Below are positions 1-8,820 of a stretch of 30,230 nt of DNA, piece by piece. The notes under the pieces were generated by a model that saw only the letters and a list, made by a program, of their open reading frames with translations, was not told where the DNA came from and did no database searches. Position numbers and translations under genes: made by a program. The stretch covers positions 2,104,630 to 2,134,859 of the forward strand of contig BFEA01000246.1 in assembly GCA_003427395.1 (NCBI GenBank). Reading direction: 5' to 3'. Source of the DNA: Chara braunii (Eukaryota; Streptophyta; Charophyceae; Charales; Characeae). Positions within the stretch are counted from its first letter, which is position 1, and each line of letters begins with the position of its first letter.

Positions 1-47
<47 letters not shown>

Positions 48-135
48 CAGAGTGTGTGTGTGTATGTCTGTGTGTATGTGTGTGTGTGCATGTCTGTGTA
101 ACAGAGTGTGTGTGTGTGTGTGTCTGTGTATCAAA

Positions 136-167
<32 letters not shown>

Positions 168-193
168 GTGCGTCTCTGTATCAGAGTGTGTGT
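1..193. repeat. (TG)n microsatellite
   Basis: Uninterrupted TG dinucleotides run for about the first 44 bases and continue as TG blocks broken by short ATCAGAG, ATGTC and AACAGAG interruptions to about base 193. Apparent Cys/Val ORFs here only read the repeat. Confidence 0.97.
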
Positions 194-284
194 GAAACAG
201 TCTGGCACACTCTGATTGAAAGTCCGACGAAACAGTCCGGCACAGTCTGATTCAAAGTCCGACGAAACAGTCTAGCACAGTCTG
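194..284. repeat. 35-bp tandem repeat, about 2.6 copies
   Basis: The unit beginning GAAACAGTCTGGCAC and ending AAAGTCCGAC occurs at 194-228 and 229-263, with a partial third copy from 264. It separates the TG-rich block from the CA-rich block. Confidence 0.9.
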
Positions 285-520
285 GCGCACAGACACACTG
301 ACACACAGACACATTGACACACAAACACACAAACACACAGACACACTGACACACTGACACACAGACACACTAACACACTGACACACTGACACACATACAC
401 ACACATACACACACATACACACATACACAGACACACACACACACACACANACACANACAAACAAACACACANACACACAGACACACACACACACATACAC
501 GCGCACACACACACACACAC
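285..520. repeat. CA-rich imperfect microsatellite with Ns
   Basis: Repeated ACACACTGACACACAGAC-type phrases grade into plain (CA)n. Undetermined bases occur at 450, 456 and 472, as expected for slippage-prone sequence. The tract is the strand complement in composition of the TG block at 1-193. Confidence 0.95.
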
Positions 521-559
521 TCCCCAGGCCCCTCCAAGGCCCTGCGGCGACCGGTGCCG

Positions 560-905
560 GCCCAGGCGAACCCCATTCATGAGCCTTGAAAACACGCTTT
601 CGCGAACGTGTTCTCGACCTGTTCGCGCGAACGGGAAAACGCGTTGGCCCGAACGGAAAGGGTCGCGAATACATTCGTCGTGCTATGCAGATACAGTCAA
701 AGTTAAATAAAAATAAAAATATGAGATTGTAGACCTCAAAAAGATCTACAACAATATATTTTTTGTTTTATTTTTTATAATTTTTAGCCTGCAAAATAAA
801 TCATTGCGGGTCTCGGTGAAACCCGTTGTTTCGGCGTTCAAATGCAAAATCAACGGAATTTAACGGTCGTTGAATCATTCAACACGAAACCCGCGTTGAA
901 TCCAA
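560..905. mobile_element. MITE-like element with palindromic arms and AT-rich core hairpin
   Basis: GC-rich palindromes flank an AT-rich core. The left arm has a perfect 12-bp palindrome GTTCGCGCGAAC (621-632) and further CGCGAAC/GTTCGCG half-sites. The right arm has GTTGAAT-C-ATTCAAC and CCGTTG...CAACGG. The core (about 695-775) holds a TTGTAGA...TCTACAA hairpin and aligns base by base with the core of the element at 17631-18153. Exact ends and a target duplication were not found, so the limits are approximate. It is non-coding. Calling it a transposon is inference from the related, better-delimited element. Confidence 0.45.
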
Positions 906-1862
906 TTTCGGATACACAGGTGTAGCAAGCTCCATGCGGAGTCCATGCGATGCAGCCTAAGCTACATAATGTCATAAAGAAAAACAAATATCTGATATCG
1001 ACATCCTAACTACTAGCAGAAAATAAAATGTAGCATGAGACAATCCTAAAGTCATAAAGGCAACTACCTCAGTACTGAAAGGAAAAGATAGCAATATGTC
1101 ACAAGGTAATGTCGTGTCGCTGAAACCGCTAACAGTGGGATGGTCTAAGAGGGGGTGAATGCAGCCTAAGAATCGAAACTCCTAAGGGCGGTCACACAAA
1201 AAGGTGAGATAGGTCATTGGGTTCGGGGTAAGGGAGTGGTAGTGAAACAAAACCAATCACCTTAATGGATAGACCATAAAGGCAGATAATGTTCGACAAA
1301 AGGGTGACACCATGCAAGGTCGACCATGAAAGGGGGAGTCTGGAATAGGGAGATATGCCTAACTGAAGTTATGCAATGGTCGGCACTAGGGTGATGAGGG
1401 ATGCAGTGGGTGAGGGAAACATTCACACTCACCAACTGGGGGAGGTAGTTAGATCTGGGAGCGGGGAAGTCAAGATAACGTTGCGATCCCAATGCTTATG
1501 CGATACCAAGGCAGAGCGCAACTTAGAGAGACCCAACTAAGTGAGAACCATCATGCGACACATGCAAGGGAATGTACAGGGTAGGGTGATGGCGTGAAGT
1601 AGTCACGTCCAAAGTAGTTGCAACCGATAAGGTAGTTGCACTCATCGAAGTGGTCTATGGCGTCGATGAAGTTGGAGTCAAGTTGATGTCGAAGTGGAGT
1701 CGTAAAACGCTGACATCCTGAAGAAACGAATGATGAGGTACCAGAAGGTGTGAGTCAATAGGAAGATAGTAGGTAACTAGAGTGTTAGTCGTCGAGACGT
1801 CGAGGGCGTCGACGAATGCGCTGTGTACGCGTGGAGGCGTCCGTCTGCTTCTGAAGAACAGC
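906..1862. other. non-coding stretch, no gene recognised
   Basis: No ORF here resembles a known family. The part nearest 1862 lies just 3' of the minus-strand chromodomain ORF, so it may be the 3' untranslated or LTR portion of that element. No second LTR copy was found to confirm this. Confidence 0.4.
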
Positions 1863-2519
1863 CTAAGAGAGAGCAAGCTCATCCTCAACAATCTCCTCAG
1901 CTAGAGGAGGAGGAAGAGGGTTAATCGACTGAGTAGGAGCAGATGTGTTAGCACGACGAGCACGACGAGCACGATCATATGCACGCACTAACATCCAGGC
2001 GTGTGCCAAGTGCTCGAAGGGTTCCCAAGTAGCCTCCTCATCAGGATAGTTCTTCCAACGTACAAGGTACTTGATGCGTGGAGGGGTATCGTCGATAACT
2101 CGGCGAGAAACGATGTCGGAAACGATGAAATCCTCCTGATCGTCTGCCATGATAGGTGGAGGGTGTTCATAAGGGCGTCCAGTGAAGCACTTGGGTGGTC
2201 TGCGATAAGGACGAAGTAAGGAGATGTGGTAAATATTGTGTATGTGAGTCTGTCGAAGGTAATTAGGTAGTTGCACATGGAAGTTGACCGGACTAGCAGC
2301 AGTACCAGAACCGACGACCTTAAGGATGCGCCATGGACCGAAGAAGTGACGCATGAACTTATGAAGCGTATTCGCTTCGAGATGCCAGTGGCATGCCTTG
2401 ATAAACACATCGTCACCAACTTTGAATGAACGATCTATTCGTGATCGGTTAGCTCGTGCGGCCATTCGAGTATGAGAATCGGCAAGACTCTCGTGTGCGC
2501 GTCTCATAATCGCCGCCAT
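1863..2519 (-). CDS. Ty3/gypsy integrase C-terminal domain plus chromodomain (chromovirus remnant)
   Basis: This 218-residue minus-strand ORF is the 3' end of a chromovirus pol. Around residues 31-40 there is a VGDDVFI stretch typical of the start of the integrase C-terminal domain. Residues 59-105 form a GPY/F-type module (FFGPWRILKVV ... HISLLRPY). Residues 129-185 form a chromodomain with the usual aromatic positions (F131, W155, Y158, W165) and the YLVRWKNYPDEEATWEPFE core. In the family this domain binds histone marks and directs integration. The C-terminal tail is Pro/Ala-rich and acidic. The integrase core continues upstream in another frame (2536-2880), so at least one frameshift separates the parts and the element is not intact. 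Family assignment is firm; a functional product is unlikely. Confidence 0.85.
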   Translation of the reverse strand: MAAIMRRAHESLADSHTRMAARANRSRIDRSFKVGDDVFIKACHWHLEANTLHKFMRHFFGPWRILKVVGSGTAASPVNFHVQLPNYLRQTHIHNIYHISLLRPYRRPPKCFTGRPYEHPPPIMADDQEDFIVSDIVSRRVIDDTPPRIKYLVRWKNYPDEEATWEPFEHLAHAWMLVRAYDRARRARRANTSAPTQSINPLPPPLAEEIVEDELALS

Positions 2520-2535
2520 ATGGGTGATTCAATCG

Positions 2536-2880
2536 TTAAGCGCAGGAGGACGAGTGTCTCGGCGCAACCGCGACGGTCGTAGGAAATCCGCGGGTATGTG
2601 GGGGTGGTAGGTGAGGTCGCAGTAGAATGGCGAACATCCCCATGGCTGGCGAAACGACATGATTGTACGCAATCTCCACATGGGCTAAGTGTAAGTCTCG
2701 CTGTTGGTCATCCATACTAAACATTCGGAGGATATTACCGAAAATTTTACCGGTGACCTCAGTCTGACCATATGTCTGAGGTTGGTATGACGATGAGAAG
2801 AAGAGTTGAGATTCGTACACCTCGTGTAGGCGTCGCCAGAGTGTGCTGGTAAAGCGTGGATCACGGTGTCGGCCCGAATA
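2536..2880 (-). pseudogene. integrase catalytic-core remnant, Ty3/gypsy
   Basis: The minus strand reads RDPRFTSTLWRRLHEVYES followed by SSSYQPQTYGQTEV, the well-known region between the second Asp and the Glu of the DDE core. The Glu in GQTE is kept. The Asp expected just before RDPRF reads as His, and the normally conserved Asp before GQTE is Tyr. A TAA stop lies in frame just upstream, near 2885. After the AYNHVVSPAMG stretch the frame is lost before the C-terminal domain ORF resumes at 2519. This is therefore a dead integrase core belonging to the same minus-strand element. Confidence 0.75.
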
Positions 2881-3055
2881 CCCTTACAAGGGTATTTGTG
2901 CGCATTTTTGCATCTCGTAGACGATGCATTTTTTGATAATATGTGAGAGAGTGTCCCATCTTTGCCTGGCCATAACCAACTCTTAGGCGTTGGGAATGGC
3001 ATACGCATTTGATCTGATTAGAGGGTGTGTGGGCGTGCACTTTGAGGGCACGCAT
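2881..3055 (-). pseudogene. possible further integrase-core remnant
   Basis: This lies immediately upstream, in pol orientation, of the recognisable integrase core. One frame contains YGQAKMGHS, which loosely resembles the segment around the first catalytic Asp (a D-R-x-S-K-M-G-H-F type pattern), but the Asp is absent. The match is short and the reading frame is broken. Position is the main support. Confidence 0.3.
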
Positions 3056-3533
3056 AAGTTTTAGACGAACGTCTTATCATATCAGGAATCAGTCGTATAG
3101 GCGACAACCACACCTAACGGCGCGGGCTAGAGAAAGGTATGATGTTGACGCACACTCTGAGTGCGTTAGTGTCGAGACTAGCGTCCGACGATTGAACGTA
3201 AGGTTTAGTTATTGGAACTTTTGATTGACTTAAGGCGGCATTAGAGTCAGCATTGTGGAAAGCATATAAGTTCCTAGGTTGATCATGTTTGCTCAACGGT
3301 AAAAGCCGCGGGGGGCACTATAAATCTCAGGGTGAGTAAGGTGTAACATGGAGGAAAATTGGGGTTTTTCCGACACTTAGGTAGTAAAAGTGCGGTCTTT
3401 CGGGAGAGGTAGCCTAGTGAGAAAATCTGAGTTTTTATGCAACTGAGCGGTTATGTTGCAAAACAACGGCGGAAGGTAAAACTGACCCTTTCATGCAGCA
3501 GAGGCCGATACGTAGGAACTGTGGACGTGACCA
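3056..3533. other. no gene recognised
   Basis: No protein family, RNA gene or clear repeat is visible. A CTATAAATC motif near 3319-3327 resembles a TATA box, but nothing downstream supports a transcript. Confidence 0.4.
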
Positions 3534-3758
3534 GTGTGCCAAAGTACGGCCTTAGTACAGTCCGACAGGCCTGGGCCTAAACCAGATGTCTTCATAACCG
3601 AGACTGTGTCTGCTATACCCAAGCTTGGCCCTAATGCTGTTGGTTATTGGCAACTTATTGCACCAGACTTCAGCCTGCAGACCCATAGATCGAAACTAGC
3701 GGCTGACAACAACAAAGCAGAGGAGCATTTTGTGAAGAAAACTGAGGGGTTCCGATAG
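3534..3758 (+). CDS. unrecognised 74-residue ORF, possible gene fragment
   Basis: From about residue 15 the composition is protein-like, with a Lys/Glu-rich C-terminal half (KLAADNNKAEEHFVKKTEG) and no low-complexity run. The product is not recognised. The frame opens just after an in-frame TGA at 3528, has only a GTG near its start, and ends in TAG shortly before a 38-base poly(T). It could be the 3' part of a decayed gene or retrocopy, or chance. There is no splice or homology evidence. Confidence 0.2.
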   Translation: MCQSTALVQSDRPGPKPDVFITETVSAIPKLGPNAVGYWQLIAPDFSLQTHRSKLAADNNKAEEHFVKKTEGFR

Positions 3759-3798
3759 TTCCTCTCTTTATTCCCAGCTCATTAGTCCCTTTCTTTCC

Positions 3799-3800
<2 letters not shown>

Positions 3801-3838
<38 letters not shown>

Positions 3839-3840
3839 NT
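3801..3840. repeat. poly(T) tract with Ns after it
   Basis: Thirty-eight consecutive T, then N at 3839, with further Ns at 3847-3848. On the minus strand this is a poly(A) tract, so it may mark the tail of a retroposed copy in that orientation. Confidence 0.95.
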
Positions 3841-3859
3841 ACCGGGNNGGATATGGGAC

Positions 3860-4010
3860 CCAAGAGTTTAGCTCAGTGGCTACAACCATGAACTGTTGAA
3901 ATACAGACACGAGTTTGAGTCAGATGAAGGTGCTTTGATGGGTAAAACAAAGTATTTCTAAATTACTTGGGTTCGGTCAGTTCCACGATGATAACTCAAG
4001 GCTGTCACTT
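3860..4010 (+). mobile_element. tRNA-like SINE-type head with A box and B box
   Basis: TAGCTCAGTGGC at 3869-3880 matches the Pol III type-2 A box (TRGCNNAGTGG). GAGTTTGAGTC at 3911-3921 matches the B box (GGTTCGANTCC) with two or three changes. The boxes are about 31 bases apart, within the normal range for a tRNA gene or tRNA-derived SINE. No full cloverleaf can be drawn, so a tRNA-derived SINE or tRNA relic is more likely than a working tRNA gene. It lies just upstream of, and on the same strand as, the U6-like sequence. Confidence 0.5.
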
Positions 4011-4017
4011 GGTCATG

Positions 4018-4117
4018 GTCCTTCGGGATATCCGTTAAAATTGGAACGATACAGAGAACATTAGCATGGCCCCTGCGCTAGGGGGGCGTGCATAAAGCAA
4101 GGACTAAACTTGCTTTT
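4018..4117 (+). ncRNA. U6 snRNA-like sequence, probable pseudogene
   Basis: U6 is the catalytic snRNA of the spliceosome. The block TTAAAATTGGAACGATACAG, then the invariant ACAGAGA box and TTAGCATGGCCCCTGCGC, matches eukaryotic U6 almost exactly, including the AGC triad. The 5' stem-loop (GTCCTTCGGG) is present but weakened. One base right after ACAGAGA differs (ACATT where U6 has AGATT), in the part that pairs with U2. After CTGCGC the internal stem-loop and 3' end diverge strongly, and no T-run terminator follows directly. No plant USE or -30 TATA was seen upstream. These changes point to a retroposed or decayed copy. The 3' limit is approximate. Confidence 0.8.
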
Positions 4118-4640
4118 CCTTTGAATGAACTCCTCGAGGGTCGGAGTGTTGTGAGATTGTGCGCTGCACTCCGATTATGCAGGAAAACGGCAGAACCGAT
4201 GAAGGCAAGCAAGGGGAAACAGGGAGTTGATGAAGGAGAAAAAGTGATGAGAAAGAAAGTGGGAGGAAGGGACTCACCTTCGGCGAAGCTACGGGTAGTC
4301 TACGGGGGCACTGTGCCGGAAGTACACAGTGATAATAATTACGAATAGAGTGGTAGTCAGGCTTGGGTATAAGGATGAATGACTAATCGAACCGTCTAGC
4401 CACGCGCTCCTTCTGAAGTCTCTTCCAAAGCAGTTGGAGTTGCTGACCGAAATGTATGCTACATCGACCAGTTATGCCATCGAGAAAGGAGAAAAAGAGG
4501 AGGAGGTGAACTTGGACGTGGCCCGCGGAAAGTTGCGTTAGAGGCAAAAGGTAAGTATGAAGGGAGTAAGGATCGTGTAACTTATCCTATTCTTGGTGAA
4601 ATCGGACGAGTTAATTGAACCAGAATATGATTATCGGCGG
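4118..4640. other. purine-rich non-coding stretch
   Basis: GA-rich sequence with no recognisable family. A short plus-strand ORF that starts inside the U6-like sequence runs to about 4348, but its composition follows the purine bias and gives no support for a gene. Confidence 0.35.
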
Positions 4641-4667
4641 CGCTGCGTTACAGACCGCTCACACCTT

Positions 4668-4685
4668 GGTCCCCCACTGGGGACC
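4668..4685. repeat. GGTCCCC-cact-GGGGACC stem-loop
   Basis: Perfect 7-bp arms with a 4-base loop, directly followed by a GGCCGGC...GGCCCGGCC GC-rich stretch. No linked gene is evident. Confidence 0.6.
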
Positions 4686-4854
4686 GGCCGGCACGGCCCG
4701 GCCTGCTCTTCACGCGACACGTCAGGATGGTGCGTTCATCATCTGATGTGGCCTCTGAATTGAACGATTACGCGCCACGTGGCGTGTTATCGTTGGACCT
4801 CTTGGGAGGGCGAGGTCAGTAAGGAGGGGAGTTACTAGCTGTGCGCAGGGGTGA

Positions 4855-5280
4855 GTGACGTGGGGTGAAATACACGTAGGGGTGAGAACTGAGTGGTGGT
4901 TGGTGATGGCGCGTTCGCGGGAACTAGGAGTTCATGCGTGGCTTGCTAATGTTCAAGCGGGCAGTGAGTGTGTAAGCCAGGTGGTGGCGAAGCTGAGACC
5001 GGTTGCTGCTGCAAGGAAAGTATCGTCAATCTCGTGGATCTACAGTATGCGGCAGTGTTTGCTGGAGGTTACATGGGGGTTGGGGGAGGGGCCGCCCCCC
5101 CACCTGGATGCTATTACAGGCTCTCCACGACTGGACGACTTGATGCGGCACTACTACGACGAGTTTGAGGAGGGGCGAGGTCTTTGCGCTACGCTGGAGG
5201 ACCGCTACTATGATGACGATGACGACACCATGGAAAGGCCCCAACAGCATCAACCCCAACATCGACTGCAAAGACAATGA
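4855..5280 (+). CDS. unrecognised ORF, low support
   Basis: A 141-residue open frame. Its C-terminal third (residues about 85-125) is acidic and ends in a run of Asp encoded by GAT/GAC repeats, then a Gln/His-rich tail that enters the AAC tract. No domain, signal peptide or membrane segment is recognised. An overlapping frame through the AAC tract gives a poly-Asn protein, so the long frames here may simply come from trinucleotide repeats lacking stop codons. Confidence 0.15.
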   Translation: MTWGEIHVGVRTEWWLVMARSRELGVHAWLANVQAGSECVSQVVAKLRPVAAARKVSSISWIYSMRQCLLEVTWGLGEGPPPHLDAITGSPRLDDLMRHYYDEFEEGRGLCATLEDRYYDDDDDTMERPQQHQPQHRLQRQ

Positions 5281-5284
5281 CAAT

Positions 5285-5472
5285 CTCACCTGTTTCGTCA
5301 TCGATCTCAACAACAACAATAACAATGAGAAAAGCAACAACAACAATGACGACAACAACGATTGTGGTGATAACAACAACGACAGCAACGACAACAACAA
5401 CATCAACAACAACATCAGCAACGACGACAAAAATAACAACATCAACAATAACAACAACAACAATAATAACGA
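5285..5472. repeat. imperfect AAC/AAT-rich trinucleotide repeat
   Basis: CAACAACAACAATAACAA-type repeats with GAC and GAT interruptions. On the plus strand one frame reads poly-Asn/Asp and on the minus strand poly-Val/Leu. Best read as a microsatellite, although the 3-base phase is kept for almost 190 bases. Confidence 0.9.
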
Positions 5473-6248
5473 CGACGACTGTGATCTTCGTTATGATGGC
5501 GATGACTTGCGCATCCAAGTCATTCAGGTCGTCGCCACCGATAATAACGACCAATTTGTCGGCTGTGATGTCAACATTTACAACAACGATTCGGATGGGA
5601 GTGGTTGCTGGGTGCAGTGGGCTCCTTCCACGATTTTTGTCATATTCGGTGGAGGTTGGTCTTTTGGGGAGGGGATCACTCTCTGCATGTTCATGAGCTG
5701 TTCGTGCCGGCGAGGTAGCATTGCGCTCCTTAAGTGGGATCCGGGTGGGAGGGTCGCAGGGTAGGACAGAGGCCTCATTTACCCATTTGTGCTATCTAGA
5801 GGGGGGCGCTATAATTGGCATATCATCTGACTTGACCGCCTTCTCTGATTTAGTATCTCAAGAGCTATCTAGCATAAGTAATGACTTTGTAATGATTTTG
5901 GGATCCGCTATAATTAACTTTCTAACTTTCTAACTTCCTATTCTTAATGCCTCTCCTCCTCATGTGCTGCAAGCGTTTTTTGGCAGTTGATGAGGGTTTC
6001 AAAGTAGGGATTTGATTTGGATTATGATGGGCAATTAATCCCCTCGATTGAGGGCAATCAATGCTGCTCATCAGTCAATGGAGTGTGCCTACGTGTCGCT
6101 TTAGGTGACCACTCATGTTCTTAGTACGATGGACACGTGGTATGTTAACTGGAGCCCTGTTTGTTTACTGACCACTCAATTTTAAAGGTCAAGGGATACT
6201 GGACCCGGTTTCCAGCAGGTGTTGCTCCCCACCAATAGATGGAGCCTC
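5473..6248. other. no gene recognised
   Basis: Mixed-composition sequence. A short duplication (CTTTCTAACTTTCTAACTT) occurs near 5920-5935. No coding, RNA or mobile-element signature was seen. Confidence 0.35.
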
Positions 6249-6302
6249 CCCGAGTATGCTAGCGGTGTATGCTCTTATTAGCACCCCTAGCATTTACTCG
6301 GG
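6249..6302. repeat. 54-base imperfect hairpin
   Basis: CCCGAGTA-TGCTAGCGGTG pairs with CACCCCTAGCATTTACTCGGG with one mismatch and a 2-base bulge. Inner GCT/AGC pairs close a 6-base loop. Size and shape resemble a small-RNA precursor or the end of a foldback element. It lies 11 bases before a C12A16 tract. Confidence 0.55.
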
Positions 6303-6312
6303 TTGTTTCCTA

Positions 6313-6340
6313 CCCCCCCCCCCCAAAAAAAAAAAAAAAA
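6313..6340. repeat. C12-A16 abutting homopolymers
   Basis: Twelve C are followed directly by sixteen A. Confidence 0.95.
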
Positions 6341-6929
6341 GTTAAGTCGAAATTGAATGTTTTGGGGCAGTACGAATCAGCTGGTGGAGCTAGATTTCGC
6401 GATTATTCAGTGATTTGGTCGGTAACAACATCATAAGCTGCACGGTATGCAATAAGGGAAGTAAGGTATACAGGTGAGGGAGTGACGATGGTGAAGTAAC
6501 AAGAGAATTTGCAACAACACTGGTGGTGGGGAGGAGAAAGTAAGGTAGGAGAGTAGCGGATAGCGATAAGGGGGAGTGGATGTACAAGAGAGAGAGTATG
6601 CAAGCTAAGCAAGCTCTCGGGAAAGGTAGAAAGGTAGATGCATGCTACGTTGAGGTGAGTGGGAGTGAATGTATCTTTCCATGATATAGCGGATGATTCG
6701 TAAAACGATTGCGGGCACAACGGGCAGAAAGAAGTAACAGCAGAAGAAGCGAAGCTAGTGGGAAATGAAGTCATGTGCGGATATAGCAATGAATGAAAGA
6801 GAAGCTTACTTACCTTTGAAGTAGCGATGCGGTACGGACGGGAAGTTTAGCTTCAGAGGCATAGCTGCACGAGAGGGGCCGACGGGGAGGAAGGACTTTT
6901 GCGGTGTATCTCTCCACGATCTTGCAGGA
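6341..6929. other. no gene recognised
   Basis: Purine-rich plus strand with short, frame-inconsistent ORFs. The last part (about 6800-6929) may hold further, more diverged units of the following tandem array. Confidence 0.3.
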
Positions 6930-7600
6930 GATCCATTCTAACCTTGCATGACCTATCGGATGAGGTAGTGTGAGGAAAACTGCGAAATTGAGAACTCACC
7001 CGTTAGCCGGTACGCCATACCTTGTGAGACGAAGCGTGGAGGTGAGCTGCGAGAGTGAGGACTCACCTGCTAGTCCATGCGTTGCCTATTCGATCGATGA
7101 CAGTAGAGTGAGACTAGACGTGAGCTTGAAGACTTTTCTGATGCCCGATGCGCTGCCCATCTGTCAACCAAAGGAGTGAAGAGCGAGTTCCAGAACTGAA
7201 GACCTGTTGACCGACAACATCATTCGCCGCTAAGCGAAGCAGCTAGAGTGAGGCCAACCGCGAGGTTGCCGGCTTAATATGTAGCTAGTTTGTCGTTCAT
7301 CCCACTTTATAGAGCAGTGAAGGGGGAGAGGGTCTTATCTGTTAACTGACGAGTCGCTCATCTTACCAGTTGGAGTAACAAGAGACGAAGCGGCTCACTT
7401 ACCTGCTAGCCGAGGCGCTGTCATACTACCGACTGGAGCAGCGAAGAGCAGAAGGTGAGGTCGCAGCTTCAAGGACAATGCACTGCTCATTCCGCCGAAG
7501 AGGAGTAGGGTGAGACCGACGGCAGGGACTGCTGGCCTAGTTGTCGGCCAGAGAGTTGCTTATTCCACCAGCTGAGCTAGCCGGAGAAGAACCACGAGCT
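6930..7600. repeat. highly degenerate ~67-bp tandem array, about 9-10 units
   Basis: The phrase ACCTGCTAGCCGATGCGCTG and its variants recurs with anchor positions near 6999, 7066, 7136, 7203, 7267, 7337, 7402, 7469 and 7529, a spacing of about 60-70 bases. Each unit also carries a GAGTGAG/GGTGAG...GAC portion and often a CCATTC-accgac-GGAG portion. Units differ at many sites, so the array is old. The period is not a multiple of three and no frame stays open, arguing against a protein repeat. Confidence 0.65.
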
Positions 7601-7621
7601 TTCAAGGGGCTGAGCTTGTTG

Positions 7622-7644
7622 AAAAAAAAAGGGGGGGGGGGGGG
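7622..7644. repeat. A9-G14 abutting homopolymers
   Basis: Nine A followed directly by fourteen G, just after the 67-bp array. Confidence 0.95.
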
Positions 7645-7894
7645 ATCGCTAGAGAATCAATGGTAGGCAGTTTGATTTAAGCTTGACCAAGGTGCTGCTG
7701 TGTTTTGGTCGTCATTGCGGGGCCCTTAGACACATCAAAGAACCAAGACCCTCTCACGCGAGTCTGAGAGCATCACTCTTGTATCTGAGCGACTCAAATT
7801 TCCTCCTTCTGCCCTTCTTACTATAAGTCTAGTATGAGGCTACGACTCATGCCACTCTTGTATTTGGGTTTGTAAAAGTTAGATTATTTTTCAG

Positions 7895-8310
7895 ACTTCG
7901 AATTTAGCTTTGTATAAAATTTAGAAAGACATTTTTTCTACGAGAAGCGCTATCGAAATTTCTACAAATTTAAATTCGTTAAATTTTATTATTGCAGAAT
8001 TCAAGTTTATCTTGAGTTCATATTTGACTTAGTATAAATCTGGGAAGCCTACCTCGTTGGAGGAGATGCTACCCAAATTTTTACTAAATCAAGGAGTTCG
8101 ACAAAATTTGACTTCTAAAGTTAGAAGATTGCTTCCATATTTTATATTCAGACTTATATAAATCATGCAAAGGCATTTTTTCCTACAAGAAGCACTGCCG
8201 AAATTTTTTGAAATTTAAATGAATTATAATATTTTTAGGATCATTGAGAGTTTGACAGTTTGCCCTCGCGCAGAGGAGATACTGCCAAAATTTATGACAT
8301 CCTCAGATAA
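7895..8310. repeat. AT-rich degenerate ~120-bp repeat, 3-4 units
   Basis: The motif (T)ATATAAAT followed by a variable stretch, then AGAAGCNCTNCCGAAATTT, recurs. TATAAA-type starts lie near 7912, 8032 and 8155, and GCTATCG/GCTACCC/ACTGCCG/ACTGCCA cores near 7948, 8068, 8194 and 8281. The last unit is truncated. No coding frame is conserved. Confidence 0.6.
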
Positions 8311-8784
8311 ATATCAGAGGTGAGACAGGGAGGAAAGCTTTTTCATAGTCACTCAAAGTTTGATCTTACGAAGATCATCTTCCGTTATCTTTTGATAACA
8401 TGTCGGTTTTCGATCCAACTCCAACTCATTCTCCCTACTCAATCTAAGACCTTAGTCTCTGTGGGTTGAAATGTTTCTTAGGGTTCTTACCCGAACTTTT
8501 ATTAAATGATCATTTAAAAAAGGGTTGAATGTTTTTCCTTTGGGAGGTTGGACAAAGGTCGAGGTTTGTGTGGGTACGGCAAAGGGGTCAGAGATTGGTT
8601 GAAGTTGATCTTATGTACTGTGTGCTCTGTCGATATGGATCTTTGACGTGACTGTAGATATGTCATGTGAGTTGAAGTCCAGATCTGATTTTGTCTATGG
8701 TCATACGTATATTCTTGATGGAAGTCACACGTGATTGTGAAAGTGGTCGCCTTGTATCTTATAACCCTTTACATTTATATTTTT

Positions 8785-8820
8785 ATTACGCCCGGATGAT
8801 CTATTAAGATCATGCGTAAT
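8785..8820. repeat. nested 36-base palindrome
   Basis: The outer arms ATTACGC/GCGTAAT enclose inner arms ATGATCT/AGATCAT with an ATTA loop. The only asymmetry is CCGG between the two left arms. Confidence 0.7.

Noticed and set aside
2-250. Cys-Val repeat ORFs and their minus-strand counterparts to 674
   Set aside because: They are readings of the TG/CA microsatellites and include Ns; no coding evidence.
1500-1520. TGGTATCGCA on the minus strand as a primer-binding site for the chromovirus remnant
   Set aside because: It is downstream of the integrase rather than before gag, and has too many mismatches without an adjacent LTR.
5165-5764. 199-residue Asn-rich ORF
   Set aside because: Composition is dictated by the AAC tract, all three neighbouring frames are also open, and the flanks match no family.
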